Assembly: GCF_010747415.1 (NCBI RefSeq)
Contig: NZ_JAAGNZ010000001.1
Coordinates: forward strand, 1,674,001-1,738,000
Source: Spirosoma agri
Lineage (GTDB): Bacteria; Bacteroidota; Bacteroidia; Cytophagales; Spirosomataceae
Direction: 5' to 3'
Length of the DNA stretch: 64,000 nt
The notes under the pieces were generated by a model. It saw nothing but the letters and a program-made list of their open reading frames with translations. It was not told the origin of the DNA and did no database searches. Both the position numbers and the translations under genes were made by a program. Shown in pieces: positions 34,005 through 43,116 of the stretch (the stretch's first letter is position 1; the number at the start of each line of letters is the position of its first letter).

Positions 34005-34035
34005 TTGTTAAGTCGCTAAGGCTTAGGCTTAACAA
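34005..34035. promoter_or_regulatory. Nested dyad in the nrdA leader
   Basis: The outer arms TTGTTAAG (34005-34012) and CTTAACAA (34028-34035) enclose an inner palindrome CTAAG-G-CTTAG (34016-34026). It is 267 nt upstream of the nrdA start. It could be an operator for a dimeric regulator or an RNA hairpin. The sequence does not match the NrdR box. Confidence 0.5.
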
Positions 34036-34302
34036 TTTCTTAACCTGTCTGCCAGAGTTGCACGTTTCAACGAATTGACGAAGCCGCCGAACCATCAGGG
34101 TTGCTTTTCCGTCTATTTCAATAGAACTTTAAACTTCGTCTCGCTCCGGTTTCGACCGAACGTTATGGTTTGTTTTTCTTAGGTTACTTTATCGGTCTTA
34201 TGACCGGAATGATCAACCTGATCCATAACCAGAACGCACCTTAGAGTCGGCTTTTTCCAGGGAATCCAACATTTTTCACAGTATAAACATACTCAAACGC
34301 TC

Positions 34303-36783
34303 ATGTACGTAATCAAACGTGACGGACGCCGGGAGTCGGTCAAGTTCGACAAGATTACCGCCAGAATCGAAAAACTGTGCTACGGTCTTGATCCAGCTTA
34401 TGTTCAGCCAGTTGAGGTAGCCATGAAGGTGGTTAACGGTCTCTACGATGGTGTAAAAACTACTGAACTTGATAACCTAGCTGCCGAAACAGCGGCTTCG
34501 ATGACCACCAAGCACCCCGATTATGCCATTCTGGCCGCTCGGATTGCGATCTCGAACTTACACAAAGACACGAATAAGTCGTTCTCTGGCACCATCAAAC
34601 GGCTCTACACGTACGAAGATCCGAAAACGGGCGAGAACGCATCCCTGATCTCGAAGGAAGTTTACGAAGTGGTGCGCCATCACGCGGCCCTGCTCGATTC
34701 GACCATCATTTACGATCGCGATTATGGCTATGATTACTTCGGTTACAAAACGCTGGAGAAGTCGTATCTGCTGAAGATCGATGGCCGGATTGCCGAACGT
34801 CCGCAGCACATGCTGATGCGCGTTGCGGTTGGTATCCACATGGACGATATTGACGCGGCCATCGAAACCTACAACCTGCTGTCGGAGAAGTGGTTCACGC
34901 ACGCGACACCGACCCTGTTCAACGCTGGAACGCCAAAACCACAGATGTCGAGCTGCTTCCTGCTGACGATGAAGGACGATTCGATCGACGGAATCTACGA
35001 CACACTGAAGCAAACGGCCAAAATCTCGCAATCGGCGGGGGGGATCGGACTGAGCATTCACAATGTTCGGGCAACCGGTACGTACATTAAGGGTACCAAC
35101 GGTACATCGAACGGAATTGTGCCCATGCTACGGGTCTTCAACGATACCGCTCGTTACGTGGATCAGGGAGGTGGTAAACGCAAGGGTTCATTTGCGATCT
35201 ATCTGGAACCCTGGCATGCTGACATTTATGACTTCCTGGATCTGAAAAAGAATTCGGGGAAGGAAGAAGGCCGGGCTCGTGATCTGTTCTACGCGCTCTG
35301 GACGCCCGATCTGTTCATGAAACGGGTGGAAGACAACGATGTCTGGTCGCTGTTTTGCCCCCACGAGTGCCCCGGCCTGGCCGATTGCTACGGTGACGAG
35401 TTTGAAGCCCTTTACACTCGTTACGAGCGCGAAGGACGTGCCCGCCGGACCATAAAAGCGCAGGATCTATGGTATAAGATTCTGGAATCGCAGACTGAAA
35501 CCGGAACGCCGTACATGCTGTACAAGGATGCGGCCAACAAAAAATCGAACCAGAAGAACCTCGGCACGATCAAGTCGTCGAACCTTTGCACCGAGATCAT
35601 TGAATATACTGCTCCTGACGAAGTAGCCGTTTGTAACCTTGCGTCGATTGCCCTGCCGAAATTCATCGCGCGTGGTACTGATGGCGTGATGCGGTTTGAT
35701 CACCAGAAGTTATACGAGGTCACGAAAACGGCCACGCGTAACCTCAACAAGATCATTGATATCAATTACTATCCCGTTGAGGAAGCTCGTCGGAGCAACA
35801 TGCGCCACCGGCCAATTGGTATTGGTGTGCAGGGGCTGGCCGATGCGTTTATCATGCTGCGGATGCCGTTCGAATCGGACGAAGCCCGTCGCCTGAACGA
35901 AGATATCTTCGAGACGATCTACTTCGGTGCCATGACGTCGTCGATGGAGCAGGCAAAAGAAGAAGGTCCGTACGAAACCTGGAAAGGGTCGCCGATTTCG
36001 CAGGGCGTTTTCCAGTTCGATATGTGGGGAGTAAAACCAAAATCGAATCGCTGGGATTGGGAAAGCCTGCGCAAAGACGTCGTTGAACATGGCGTTCGGA
36101 ACTCGCTGCTGCTGGCACCGATGCCAACCGCATCGACCTCGCAAATTCTGGGTAACAACGAATGCTTCGAGCCCTATACAAGCAACATCTACACGCGTCG
36201 GGTGCTATCGGGCGAGTTCGTTGTGGTGAACAAGCATCTGCTGAAGGACCTCGTGAAACTGGGTCTGTGGAACGATGCCATGAAGAACAACCTGATTCTG
36301 GCCAACGGCTCGATCCAGTCGATTCCGAACATTCCGCAGAATATCAAAGACCTGTACAAAACGGTCTGGGAAATTAAGCAGAAGCATATTATCGATATGG
36401 CCGCCGACCGGGGTGCGTACATCTGTCAGTCGCAGTCGCTGAACATTCACATTCAGGATTCGAACTTCGGCAAACTGACATCGATGCACTTCTACGCCTG
36501 GAAAGCGGGTCTGAAAACGGGTATGTATTACCTGCGTACGAAAGCGGCTTCCGATGCGGTGAAGTTCACGGTGGTGCAACCACAGGCCGAGCCACAACTG
36601 GAGCCGGTTATGGTCGAAGCGGTAACGGTCGAAAAACCACTCGATTACGTCCAGTATGCCAAAGAGCACGCGCAGAACGCGGCTCCGGTTCCTGTACCGA
36701 TGGTAACGGATCTTGAACAGCAATATGCCGCTATGACCTGCTCGCTGGACGATCCGGAAGGATGCGAAATGTGCGGTAGTTAG
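34303..36783 (+). CDS. nrdA: Ribonucleoside-diphosphate reductase alpha subunit, class I, eukaryote-like
   Basis: 826 residues. The N-terminal ATP-cone begins [20 protein letters not shown]. The catalytic barrel has [21 protein letters not shown], the active-site N-L-C-T-E-I, and [15 protein letters not shown]. The C-terminal redox pair is in CEMCGS. From recalled sequence it is strikingly close to eukaryotic RRM1, down to the tail (CSL...C-x-MCGS). It reduces ribonucleotides to deoxyribonucleotides with a NrdB radical subunit, which is not adjacent on either side. It is not the B12-dependent class II enzyme. It has a single-gene layout with a long leader and a strong terminator. Confidence 0.95.
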   Translation: MYVIKRDGRRESVKFDKITARIEKLCYGLDPAYVQPVEVAMKVVNGLYDGVKTTELDNLAAETAASMTTKHPDYAILAARIAISNLHKDTNKSFSGTIKRLYTYEDPKTGENASLISKEVYEVVRHHAALLDSTIIYDRDYGYDYFGYKTLEKSYLLKIDGRIAERPQHMLMRVAVGIHMDDIDAAIETYNLLSEKWFTHATPTLFNAGTPKPQMSSCFLLTMKDDSIDGIYDTLKQTAKISQSAGGIGLSIHNVRATGTYIKGTNGTSNGIVPMLRVFNDTARYVDQGGGKRKGSFAIYLEPWHADIYDFLDLKKNSGKEEGRARDLFYALWTPDLFMKRVEDNDVWSLFCPHECPGLADCYGDEFEALYTRYEREGRARRTIKAQDLWYKILESQTETGTPYMLYKDAANKKSNQKNLGTIKSSNLCTEIIEYTAPDEVAVCNLASIALPKFIARGTDGVMRFDHQKLYEVTKTATRNLNKIIDINYYPVEEARRSNMRHRPIGIGVQGLADAFIMLRMPFESDEARRLNEDIFETIYFGAMTSSMEQAKEEGPYETWKGSPISQGVFQFDMWGVKPKSNRWDWESLRKDVVEHGVRNSLLLAPMPTASTSQILGNNECFEPYTSNIYTRRVLSGEFVVVNKHLLKDLVKLGLWNDAMKNNLILANGSIQSIPNIPQNIKDLYKTVWEIKQKHIIDMAADRGAYICQSQSLNIHIQDSNFGKLTSMHFYAWKAGLKTGMYYLRTKAASDAVKFTVVQPQAEPQLEPVMVEAVTVEKPLDYVQYAKEHAQNAAPVPVPMVTDLEQQYAAMTCSLDDPEGCEMCGS

Positions 36784-36813
36784 TCGTTCGACAGAAGAAC
36801 AAGTAACGAGTTT

Positions 36814-36859
36814 ATACAAACAGAAAGCCAGTCAGCGATGACTGGCTTTCTGTTTGTAT
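36814..36859 (+). terminator. Terminator after nrdA
   Basis: A 21-bp perfect stem, 36814-36834 against 36839-36859, with a 4-nt loop (GCGA). Confidence 0.85.
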
Positions 36860-36970
36860 GGGAAAGAGGATTGGTAATTTGTGTTTTAACCCATTTCGTT
36901 AATTCAACGAACGTGTTGTTTAGCTAGTGGTCATGGCTGTCAATTAACAGTAGTTGAGATTGACTATCAG

Positions 36971-37678
36971 TTAGTGTAATGGTTTGACGGACACTTCCTT
37001 GAAATAGACAACATCGTTATCCCCGTGATTCTGTAAGCCAATGTAGCCGGATGCAGGCCGAGGCCCGTGGTGAGGTTCAAAATCAAACTTACGGGGCGGC
37101 ACCGGATCGCCTTCCCGATAATCAGTCACCTTCACGCCGTTGACCTGAACGATCGTCCGTAGTCCGTCCAGTGTAATGTCCATCGTGTTCCATTCCGGAC
37201 CGGGTTCGCCGGGCTTCGCTAATGGTTTGGTTAGGGAGTAAAGCGTTCCGGTAATGTGATAGTCGTCCTCCTTGGAGGTTTCGGGATGGTTATCGATCTG
37301 CACTTCGTACCCATAAAAAACAGGCATCCATTCTTCGTACGGCTCGATGGGTACTCTGATAAATACGCCCGAATTGCTGTTGAATTTCTGCATTTTATAG
37401 ACCACCCGGATTGTGCAGTTGCTAAATTTTTCGTTCGTCCAGTATAACAAACCTAATCCGCCGTGGCCACGAATCATGCCCTTTTCGACGGACATACGGC
37501 CCTTGCCCACGTGCTTCCAGCCGGTAAGATCAGTGCCGTTGAACAGCTGTCGCCAACCCGTTGCACTAGACTGGCTCGCTGATGAGACTGGCAAAGGGGG
37601 GATCATTGATACCAGACCAAAGTTCATCAGCAAGAGCGAGCAGAGAATTGGCCAGTTTTTTGAACGTCTGTTGTTCAT
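36971..37678 (-). CDS. DUF1080 (3-keto-disaccharide hydrolase-like) secreted protein
   Basis: 235 residues with a signal peptide (about 10-33) and a DUF1080 concanavalin-like domain. It starts WRQLFNGTDLTGWKHVGKGRM, then GLLYWTNEKFSNCTIRVVYKM, SNSGVFIRVP, YEVQIDNHP and ends GYIGLQNHGDNDVVYFKEVSVK. Several family members hydrolyse 3-keto-glucosides or disaccharides, and others are only sugar-binding. It is isolated here, about 30 kb from the ThuA/sugar dehydrogenase locus, which would be a functional companion if keto-sugars are made. A hairpin, ACGCGGCC/GGCCGCGT, lies 46 nt upstream of the start (37724-37747). Confidence 0.88.
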   Translation of the reverse strand: MNNRRSKNWPILCSLLLMNFGLVSMIPPLPVSSASQSSATGWRQLFNGTDLTGWKHVGKGRMSVEKGMIRGHGGLGLLYWTNEKFSNCTIRVVYKMQKFNSNSGVFIRVPIEPYEEWMPVFYGYEVQIDNHPETSKEDDYHITGTLYSLTKPLAKPGEPGPEWNTMDITLDGLRTIVQVNGVKVTDYREGDPVPPRKFDFEPHHGPRPASGYIGLQNHGDNDVVYFKEVSVKPLH

Positions 37679-37723
37679 GGTCGCGGGTATGTAGTGAAAC
37701 GATTTCGCTGTTGAAGATAAGCA

Positions 37724-37747
37724 ACGCGGCCGAACGCCTGGCCGCGT
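37724..37747 (-). promoter_or_regulatory. Hairpin upstream of the DUF1080 gene
   Basis: ACGCGGCC (37724-37731) and GGCCGCGT (37740-37747) form an 8-bp GC-rich stem with an 8-nt loop in the 297-nt gap before the M20 gene. It could be a leader hairpin; no T-run supports termination. Confidence 0.35.
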
Positions 37748-37975
37748 GCCTCTAGATTATTTTCCCTGGTGTATGTGAGAAAGCCACTTGTGGATCAAGC
37801 GGATACACGCGTGGCAGGCGGCTTTTAGTATGTTACTTAACATATATTATTTTGTAAAATAAGGTAAAGTCGATAGTTTATTTTAGGATGAAGTCTATTA
37901 TTCGCTTTGTTGATTGGCTATGTGCCTGTTGTTCGCTTATTTTGAGGTATTAGTTCTGATATACTTCTCTTTACT

Positions 37976-39568
37976 ATGAACAGGCTACCAACGAATCAGC
38001 TACGCGGATCAAAAACAATTTTATTGACACAACGTATTACGCTTCTCGTCTGGCTTGGCTGCTTCCTGATTTCGCTGACTATTTCCGGACAGAAATTGAG
38101 TCCGAAGAAAATGGATGCGCTCGTCGACAGGCAGTTGTGGCCCGCGATCGATGAACTTAGCGCGTATGTGGCCTTGCCAAACGATGCGGTGAACGCGGAT
38201 GATATTCAAAAAAATATAGCGTGGACTGAGAAAGCACTGGCCAAACGCGGCTTTCAGACGACGGTCCTCAAAACGACCAGTTTACCGCTGGTACTGGCCG
38301 AAAAGACCTATCCCAAAGCGACCAAAAGTGTTCTGTTTTATTTTCACCTGGATGGTCAACCGGTACGGCCCGCTGAATGGAACCAGAAAGACCCATTTGT
38401 GACCGTGATCAAAGAAAAGACCAGTACGGGTGAGTATAAGGAGGTAAGCGATAATTTACCCAAAACGACTGTCAATGACGAATGGCGGCAGTTCGGGCGG
38501 TCGACATCGGACGACAAAGGGCCAATCATTATGATGCTGACCGCGCTCGATATTCTTCAGGCCGAGAAGCAAACTCCACCGTTCAACGTTAAAATCATTA
38601 TCGACACGGAGGAAGAAAAAGGGTCGGCGGGGCTGAAAGGGGCGCTGGATGCGTACAAGAACAAATTACAGGCCGATTACATGATCGTGATGGATGGCCC
38701 TATGCATTCATCGAACATTCCAACGCTCACGTTCGGCTGCCGGGGAAATGCCGGTTTTACGATGACTACCTACGGGGCTATCACGCAACAGCACAGCGGC
38801 CATTTCGGTAATTATTCCCCGAATCCGGCGTATCGGCTGGCCCGCCTGATCACATCCATGAAGGACGAACAGGGACGGGTGCTGATTCCGGGGTTTTACG
38901 ATGGCATTACGTTTGACGAGGAAACGAAAAAGATCATGGCTGCCGTGCCGGATAACAAACAGGATATCAATAAAACACTGCTCATCGCCGAAGAGGAAAA
39001 AGTGGGGAATAACTACCAGGAATCGCTCCAATACCCATCGCTCAATATTCGGGGCATGAAGTCAGCTGAGATTGGCAAAGGTGCTGCAACCATTGTGCCT
39101 AACGAAGCCACTGCGCTGTTCGACATCCGGCTGGTTCCTGAAACCGACGGTAAACGGATGGTTGAATTGGTCAAAAAGCACATCGAGCAACAAGGTTATA
39201 CCGTGTTGGATCACGCACCAACGTCTGAGGAACGGCTAAAGCATGACCGGATCGTTTTTTTTGACGGTAATGCCGGAACACCCGCTTTCCGGACCAATAT
39301 TAATGAGCCGATGGGGGTCTGGCTCCGCAAAGCCGTTACGGATGGTTTCGGGAAAGAGCCGGTCATTATTCGGATCATGGGCGGAACGGTTCCGGTCGTG
39401 CCGTTCATTCAGGCGTTGAACGTACCCGCCGTCATCGTGCCGCTGGTCAATATGGATAACAACCAGCACAGCCCCAACGAAAATCTGCGGCTCGGTAACC
39501 TGCGGACGGGCATAAAAACCTGTTTATCCATTCTTACCGCTCCGCTTCAGGAACGACCCATCAAGTAG
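37976..39568 (+). CDS. M20 family metallopeptidase, secreted
   Basis: 530 residues with a signal or anchor segment near residues 23-42 (ITLLVWLGCFLISLTISGQ). The M20 metal and catalytic motifs are visible: FYFHLDGQP (His and catalytic Asp), RSTSDDKGP (bridging Asp), IDTEEEKGS (catalytic Glu and ligand) and, near the end, NNQHSPNENLRLGN (last His). A dimerisation (lid) domain occupies about 250-400. It should be a di-zinc dipeptidase or amidohydrolase in the periplasm. M20 members of this length with a signal are common in Bacteroidota. The substrate is unknown. No partner gene is adjacent. Confidence 0.9.
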   Translation: MNRLPTNQLRGSKTILLTQRITLLVWLGCFLISLTISGQKLSPKKMDALVDRQLWPAIDELSAYVALPNDAVNADDIQKNIAWTEKALAKRGFQTTVLKTTSLPLVLAEKTYPKATKSVLFYFHLDGQPVRPAEWNQKDPFVTVIKEKTSTGEYKEVSDNLPKTTVNDEWRQFGRSTSDDKGPIIMMLTALDILQAEKQTPPFNVKIIIDTEEEKGSAGLKGALDAYKNKLQADYMIVMDGPMHSSNIPTLTFGCRGNAGFTMTTYGAITQQHSGHFGNYSPNPAYRLARLITSMKDEQGRVLIPGFYDGITFDEETKKIMAAVPDNKQDINKTLLIAEEEKVGNNYQESLQYPSLNIRGMKSAEIGKGAATIVPNEATALFDIRLVPETDGKRMVELVKKHIEQQGYTVLDHAPTSEERLKHDRIVFFDGNAGTPAFRTNINEPMGVWLRKAVTDGFGKEPVIIRIMGGTVPVVPFIQALNVPAVIVPLVNMDNNQHSPNENLRLGNLRTGIKTCLSILTAPLQERPIK

Positions 39569-39688
39569 TGATTGAGAGTTGGGCGATTGTGTATTCCGAA
39601 AAATAGGTATTGCCCACAGAGGGACAACACTCTTGTTAATGAAACGGGTGACGATGAGAACTGATCCTATTTACCAATCTAGTTTCGA

Positions 39689-40777
39689 TTACCGAAAGTA
39701 AAACCGGGTAGGGGCGATGTCTACTTTAAAGGAATCGACCAGGGCACCGCTCGGCTGATAGCGTAATACGTAACCGGGTTGATTGAAGGATGGCGTCACA
39801 GCGGCATAGATCAATCCTCGCGAATCACCGGAATCGACGCCCAGACCGCTGAACAACCGCCGGATGAAGGGTGTGGTGGCCGGAATACTCGTATCGTTGA
39901 TCGAGAACCGGTACGTTTCCCCTTTTAAGCGGCCATTGTCAGCCGGATCGTTGAAGGAGTTAACGAAGAAGAACTGTTTTTTATCGGCGCTTAAGGTAAT
40001 CGAACTGAGCACTTTGGGACCACTGCCAACTTTAAGCCGGGCCTCCACAATCTTGCTGGTCGGATTGATACGAACCATCTCATTGGTGGAGGAGACGTAA
40101 GCCCAGAGATTACTGTTTGCATCGAGTGCAATTGGATTGCCATTTGCGCCCACAGCAATACCCGGTTGTACCAGTTCATCGGTATCGGTGTTAATGACCG
40201 TCAGCACCTGTTCGCCACCGACACTACCGACAAAAACTTCCTTGCCAATGACCACCATACGTTCGGGGCCTTTCGTAACCGGAATTTTTTTGGCAATGGT
40301 TCGGGAAGCCAGATTCAGGACCAGAATATAACCAGACCCGGTCAGCGTTGCATCCCAGCAGCTAACGTAAGCTTTGTTGGCAGCGGCATACACAACAAAG
40401 CGCGGGTTCTCGACATCGGGAGCCTGGAACGTTACGATCGATTTGAACGTGCCCGATTCAACAATCTCGACCCGATCCAGCCCGGTTGCATTGTTGTCGA
40501 CCAGAATCACACCCTTTCCATCCACTTCAACGTAATCCTGTACTGTTCCGGTTAGCGTTCGGCCATTAGCAACCGCAAAAATGTCTCCTGTTAAGGTCGT
40601 TGTTCGACGGGAAAAATACGAAATAGAGCCATTACCCGCCGAAGGAGTACCCGCATTCACAATGTAAGCACCCGCTTCGTAAGGGGAGGGAGGCCCATCG
40701 TTCACCTGACAGGCTGTGGTAAATAATGTAAGTAGAACGAGGCAAATACCGCTAAGCAAACAATTACTGACTGTCAT
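39689..40777 (-). CDS. Beta-propeller lipoprotein (YncE/DUF5074-like), BtuG candidate
   Basis: 362 residues. The lipoprotein signal CLLSGICLVLLTLFTTAC puts the lipid-bearing Cys near residue 23. The mature part is a repeat-rich propeller of seven or so YncE-like blades (KAYVSCWDATLTGSGYILVLNL, GKEVFVGSVGGEQVLTVINTDTDELV, NLWAYVSSTNEMVRINPTS). It is the last gene of a riboswitch-led corrinoid operon. In Bacteroides, BtuG is a surface propeller lipoprotein of this type that binds B12 with extreme affinity and passes it to BtuB. Position and architecture make this gene a BtuG counterpart candidate. That identity is inference, since no B12-contact residues were checked. Confidence 0.8.
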   Translation of the reverse strand: MTVSNCLLSGICLVLLTLFTTACQVNDGPPSPYEAGAYIVNAGTPSAGNGSISYFSRRTTTLTGDIFAVANGRTLTGTVQDYVEVDGKGVILVDNNATGLDRVEIVESGTFKSIVTFQAPDVENPRFVVYAAANKAYVSCWDATLTGSGYILVLNLASRTIAKKIPVTKGPERMVVIGKEVFVGSVGGEQVLTVINTDTDELVQPGIAVGANGNPIALDANSNLWAYVSSTNEMVRINPTSKIVEARLKVGSGPKVLSSITLSADKKQFFFVNSFNDPADNGRLKGETYRFSINDTSIPATTPFIRRLFSGLGVDSGDSRGLIYAAVTPSFNQPGYVLRYQPSGALVDSFKVDIAPTRFYFR

Positions 40778-40870
40778 GAAACTGAATCGCTGGACCCATT
40801 TTGTTCGGCAAAGAACAGACTTATTGCCAATAAACGCTATCGGCAGCCTTTTTTGTTTCCTACTAGGGCA

Positions 40871-41572
40871 TCAAATTAGCTGAAGATCAGCAAAATAGTA
40901 CGTTGATGTCGTTTGTTCGCCAGTAGCGGTCTTGAATGTGTACGTTTTTGCGACTGTATTAACAACGTGAACGTCGATGGGTGCTGAAAAATAGGGAGCC
41001 CGGTAGACAAAGGTGTGAAACTCCCCATTTTCTCCACACGGATCGACGCCAGCTGGCAGGTCGTCTACAAAGGACTGATCGAGAATACGTCCGCAAAATG
41101 ACTCGTCCAGATGCTGACTATTTACGCTGACAACAATCGTGGAAAAGCCCGCGCTCCAGAACTCATCCAGCAGTTGGAGAGAGGGAATCTGCCAGAGCGG
41201 AAATACACCCGTCAGCTTCCGGGTAGCGAGTTGGGTTTCCCGCCATTGCCGCAGGTCTTCCAGAAAGATATCGCCAAAAATAGCGTGCGTGGCTCCCGCA
41301 GCGATCAGCGGCTCAAGTGTCGTAGCCATTCGCTGTTCGTACTCAGCCATGGCACTCTCTTCGGGCAGATAAAGTTTCGTCTGGGGTAGTCCCAGCCGAC
41401 GGGCCTGCGCATCGAGTAATTCTTCCGATACGCCATGCATCGAAATGCGATGGTTGGCCGCGTTCAGCGTTGTTAGCAGTGTTTCGATCTGAAACGTTTT
41501 GGTCTGAAGTACGCGCCACAAGGCCAGGGCCGAGTCTTTACCACCAGACCAGTTCATAATTGCCTTGTTCAT
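40871..41572 (-). CDS. DUF71/Dph6-like ATP pyrophosphatase, B12-salvage type
   Basis: 233 residues with the PP-loop NWSGGKDSALALW at the N-terminus and ATHAIFGDIFLEDLRQWRE, the DUF71 signature region. In archaea and eukaryotes the family makes diphthamide, which bacteria do not have. Comparative genomics (DUF71/COG2102) has predicted a bacterial branch working in B12 salvage, often in riboswitch-controlled clusters, and this gene fits that. It overlaps the stop of cobU by 4 nt (ATGA), so it is translationally coupled. The chemical step is not known. Confidence 0.85.
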   Translation of the reverse strand: MNKAIMNWSGGKDSALALWRVLQTKTFQIETLLTTLNAANHRISMHGVSEELLDAQARRLGLPQTKLYLPEESAMAEYEQRMATTLEPLIAAGATHAIFGDIFLEDLRQWRETQLATRKLTGVFPLWQIPSLQLLDEFWSAGFSTIVVSVNSQHLDESFCGRILDQSFVDDLPAGVDPCGENGEFHTFVYRAPYFSAPIDVHVVNTVAKTYTFKTATGEQTTSTYYFADLQLI

Positions 41573-42114
41573 CGGAGGGGCGCTTTAACCGTCATCGGTA
41601 ATCCGCTCACCATCAGGGTAACCGCGTCGGCCCGGCTGGCTACGTATTGATTGGCCCATCCCTGAAGGTCGGTGAAGGCCCGACCAATCGCCGTCTCAGC
41701 ATGAAGGCCCATTCCCAACTCGTTGGTCACAATGATGAATTGACCCGGCAATAAGAGAAGCGCATCGATCTCCGCCCGAAATAGTCGCAACGACTCGTTC
41801 ACATCGCTTTTCGTATCACTAAAAAAGTTGGTCAGCCAGAGTGTTACGCAATCGATCACCACGACCCGCTCAGAAATAGGCAGTTGGCTCACCTGACGAA
41901 GTTCTTCGAAAACGGTCCATTCCGGGCCGCGATCGTCCTGATGACGCGACACCCGTTGCGCGAATTCATCGTCCCAGACTTTAGCCGTTGCCACGTAAAC
42001 GGGCGTTTCGCTCCAGTCACGGGCCAGTTGCTGCGCGTACCGGCTTTTACCGCTCCGCGCGCCACCCGTGACCAGATGAAGATAGGGTTGTTGCCGGGGC
42101 GGGGTAGACATCAT
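41569..42114 (-). CDS. cobU: Adenosylcobinamide kinase/adenosylcobinamide-phosphate guanylyltransferase
   Basis: About 181 residues from ATG 42114 (or 42111). Further upstream the frame is open but unlike the family. The P-loop TGGARSGKSRYAQ, the VYVATAKVWDDEF segment, RHQDDRG with the guanylated-His position, and ITNELGMGLH-like region (IIVTNELGMGLHAETAIGR) are all present. It activates the corrinoid side chain in lower-ligand assembly. Its start lies inside the 3' end of the BtuF-like gene (68-nt overlap), and its stop overlaps the DUF71 start by 4 nt. CobS, CobT and CobC are not in the window. Confidence 0.93.
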   Translation of the reverse strand: MMSTPPRQQPYLHLVTGGARSGKSRYAQQLARDWSETPVYVATAKVWDDEFAQRVSRHQDDRGPEWTVFEELRQVSQLPISERVVVIDCVTLWLTNFFSDTKSDVNESLRLFRAEIDALLLLPGQFIIVTNELGMGLHAETAIGRAFTDLQGWANQYVASRADAVTLMVSGLPMTVKAPLR

Positions 42115-43018
42115 GAACTTTCGATTGTAAAGCAGAAGGAACCGTGAACAAAGTGGGGTGAAAACAGGCTGCCAGCAGTTCGATCCCGTCGACCAGCGTA
42201 GCCGCCGATGGCTGCGTGAATAGGTCGTAGTCTGCGACGAAAACGGCACCGTCTTTAACCGCACGCAGTTCATGCCAGCCGGGTTGCTGTTCGAGCAGGG
42301 GTAATTCCTGTAGGGTGCGCTCCGTCGTGAAACCGCAGGGCGCAATGATCAATACTTCCGGATCGTACCGGCGCACTTTTTCCCAGGGCGTAACGATGCT
42401 GTCACCTGACGGATTGCCCAACATGTCGATGCCGCCCGCGTAAGCGATCTGATGTGGAATCCAGTGGCCACAGTTGTAGATCGGGGCCATCCACTCCATA
42501 ATCATTACGCGCTTGGGTAGCACACGTCCCGCCCGGAGCCGGTCAATCACCGCGTCGATGCGGGTGCGCAACCCATGCAGATACGTGTAAGCCGCTTCTT
42601 CGTGGCCCAGAGCGGTCGCAATAGTTATGGCCGTATCGAATACGTCGGTCAGGCTCTGGGGTGTCAGGGCAACCACGGTCGGCATGTCGGGCAACCGATC
42701 CAGCACAGCCTGGGTGCACTTGGTGTCGATCTGGCACACCTCACAAACGTCCTGCGTAAAAATAACGTCGGGAGCAATCTGGTGCAGTTTCTCTTCCTCA
42801 ACGTAATACAAACTTCGTCCTTCGGCTTTGGATGCCGAGAAAATCCGGTCGATCTCTTCGCTGGAATAGTCGTGTCCTTCCAGCACGCAGCGTACCAGAA
42901 TTGTCTTCTCAGCACGCGATAGCTCCGGACATTCGAAGGTGACGCCATGCAACAAATCCTGGAGACCCATGTCATAGACCATCTGGGTGGCAGCAGGGAG
43001 AAATGAGCAAGCTTTCAT
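42047..43018 (-). CDS. BtuF-like cobalamin-binding protein without signal peptide
   Basis: 323 residues of the helical-backbone metal-receptor (BtuF/FhuD) fold. Typical segments are SFLPAATQMVYDMGL at the start, APDVIFTQDVCEVC, PYLHGL-like helix region, MIMEWMAPIYNCGHWIPHQIAYAGG, and RYDPEVLIIAPCGF. The start ATG is followed immediately by the fold, with no signal peptide, and no BtuC/D genes follow. The protein may act in the cytoplasm or be a corrinoid chaperone or enzyme-like member. It has a Cys-rich segment (CEVCQIDTKC). Its 3' end overlaps cobU by 68 nt, an unusually long overlap. Confidence 0.85.
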   Translation of the reverse strand: MKACSFLPAATQMVYDMGLQDLLHGVTFECPELSRAEKTILVRCVLEGHDYSSEEIDRIFSASKAEGRSLYYVEEEKLHQIAPDVIFTQDVCEVCQIDTKCTQAVLDRLPDMPTVVALTPQSLTDVFDTAITIATALGHEEAAYTYLHGLRTRIDAVIDRLRAGRVLPKRVMIMEWMAPIYNCGHWIPHQIAYAGGIDMLGNPSGDSIVTPWEKVRRYDPEVLIIAPCGFTTERTLQELPLLEQQPGWHELRAVKDGAVFVADYDLFTQPSAATLVDGIELLAACFHPTLFTVPSALQSKVHDVYPAPATTLSSSGHGWRAER

Positions 43019-43116
43019 ACTGACGAACGAGGTTAAAACAGTCGACGCAATCAGCGAGCCATCGTGTTTTCAGTTACAAGGCTTACGGATTGCGTCAAGT
43101 GCTCGTGAATTATGGG

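Larger units (their letters stand above)
33705..34302. other. 598-nt divergent region between rpmE2 and nrdA
   Basis: It holds the rpmE2 promoter (33757-33788) and a complex dyad (34005-34035) on the nrdA side. I found no convincing open reading frame and no clear NrdR-box pair. The leader of nrdA may be long and regulated. Confidence 0.5.

Noticed and set aside
33944..34302. NrdR box upstream of nrdA
   Set aside because: No pair of sequences close to the NrdR consensus was found; the dyad at 34005 is different in sequence.
34303..36783. Class II (B12-dependent) ribonucleotide reductase, given the B12 operon nearby
   Set aside because: The ATP cone, overall length and C-terminal CxMCGS tail match class I NrdA, and blocks match eukaryotic R1 closely.
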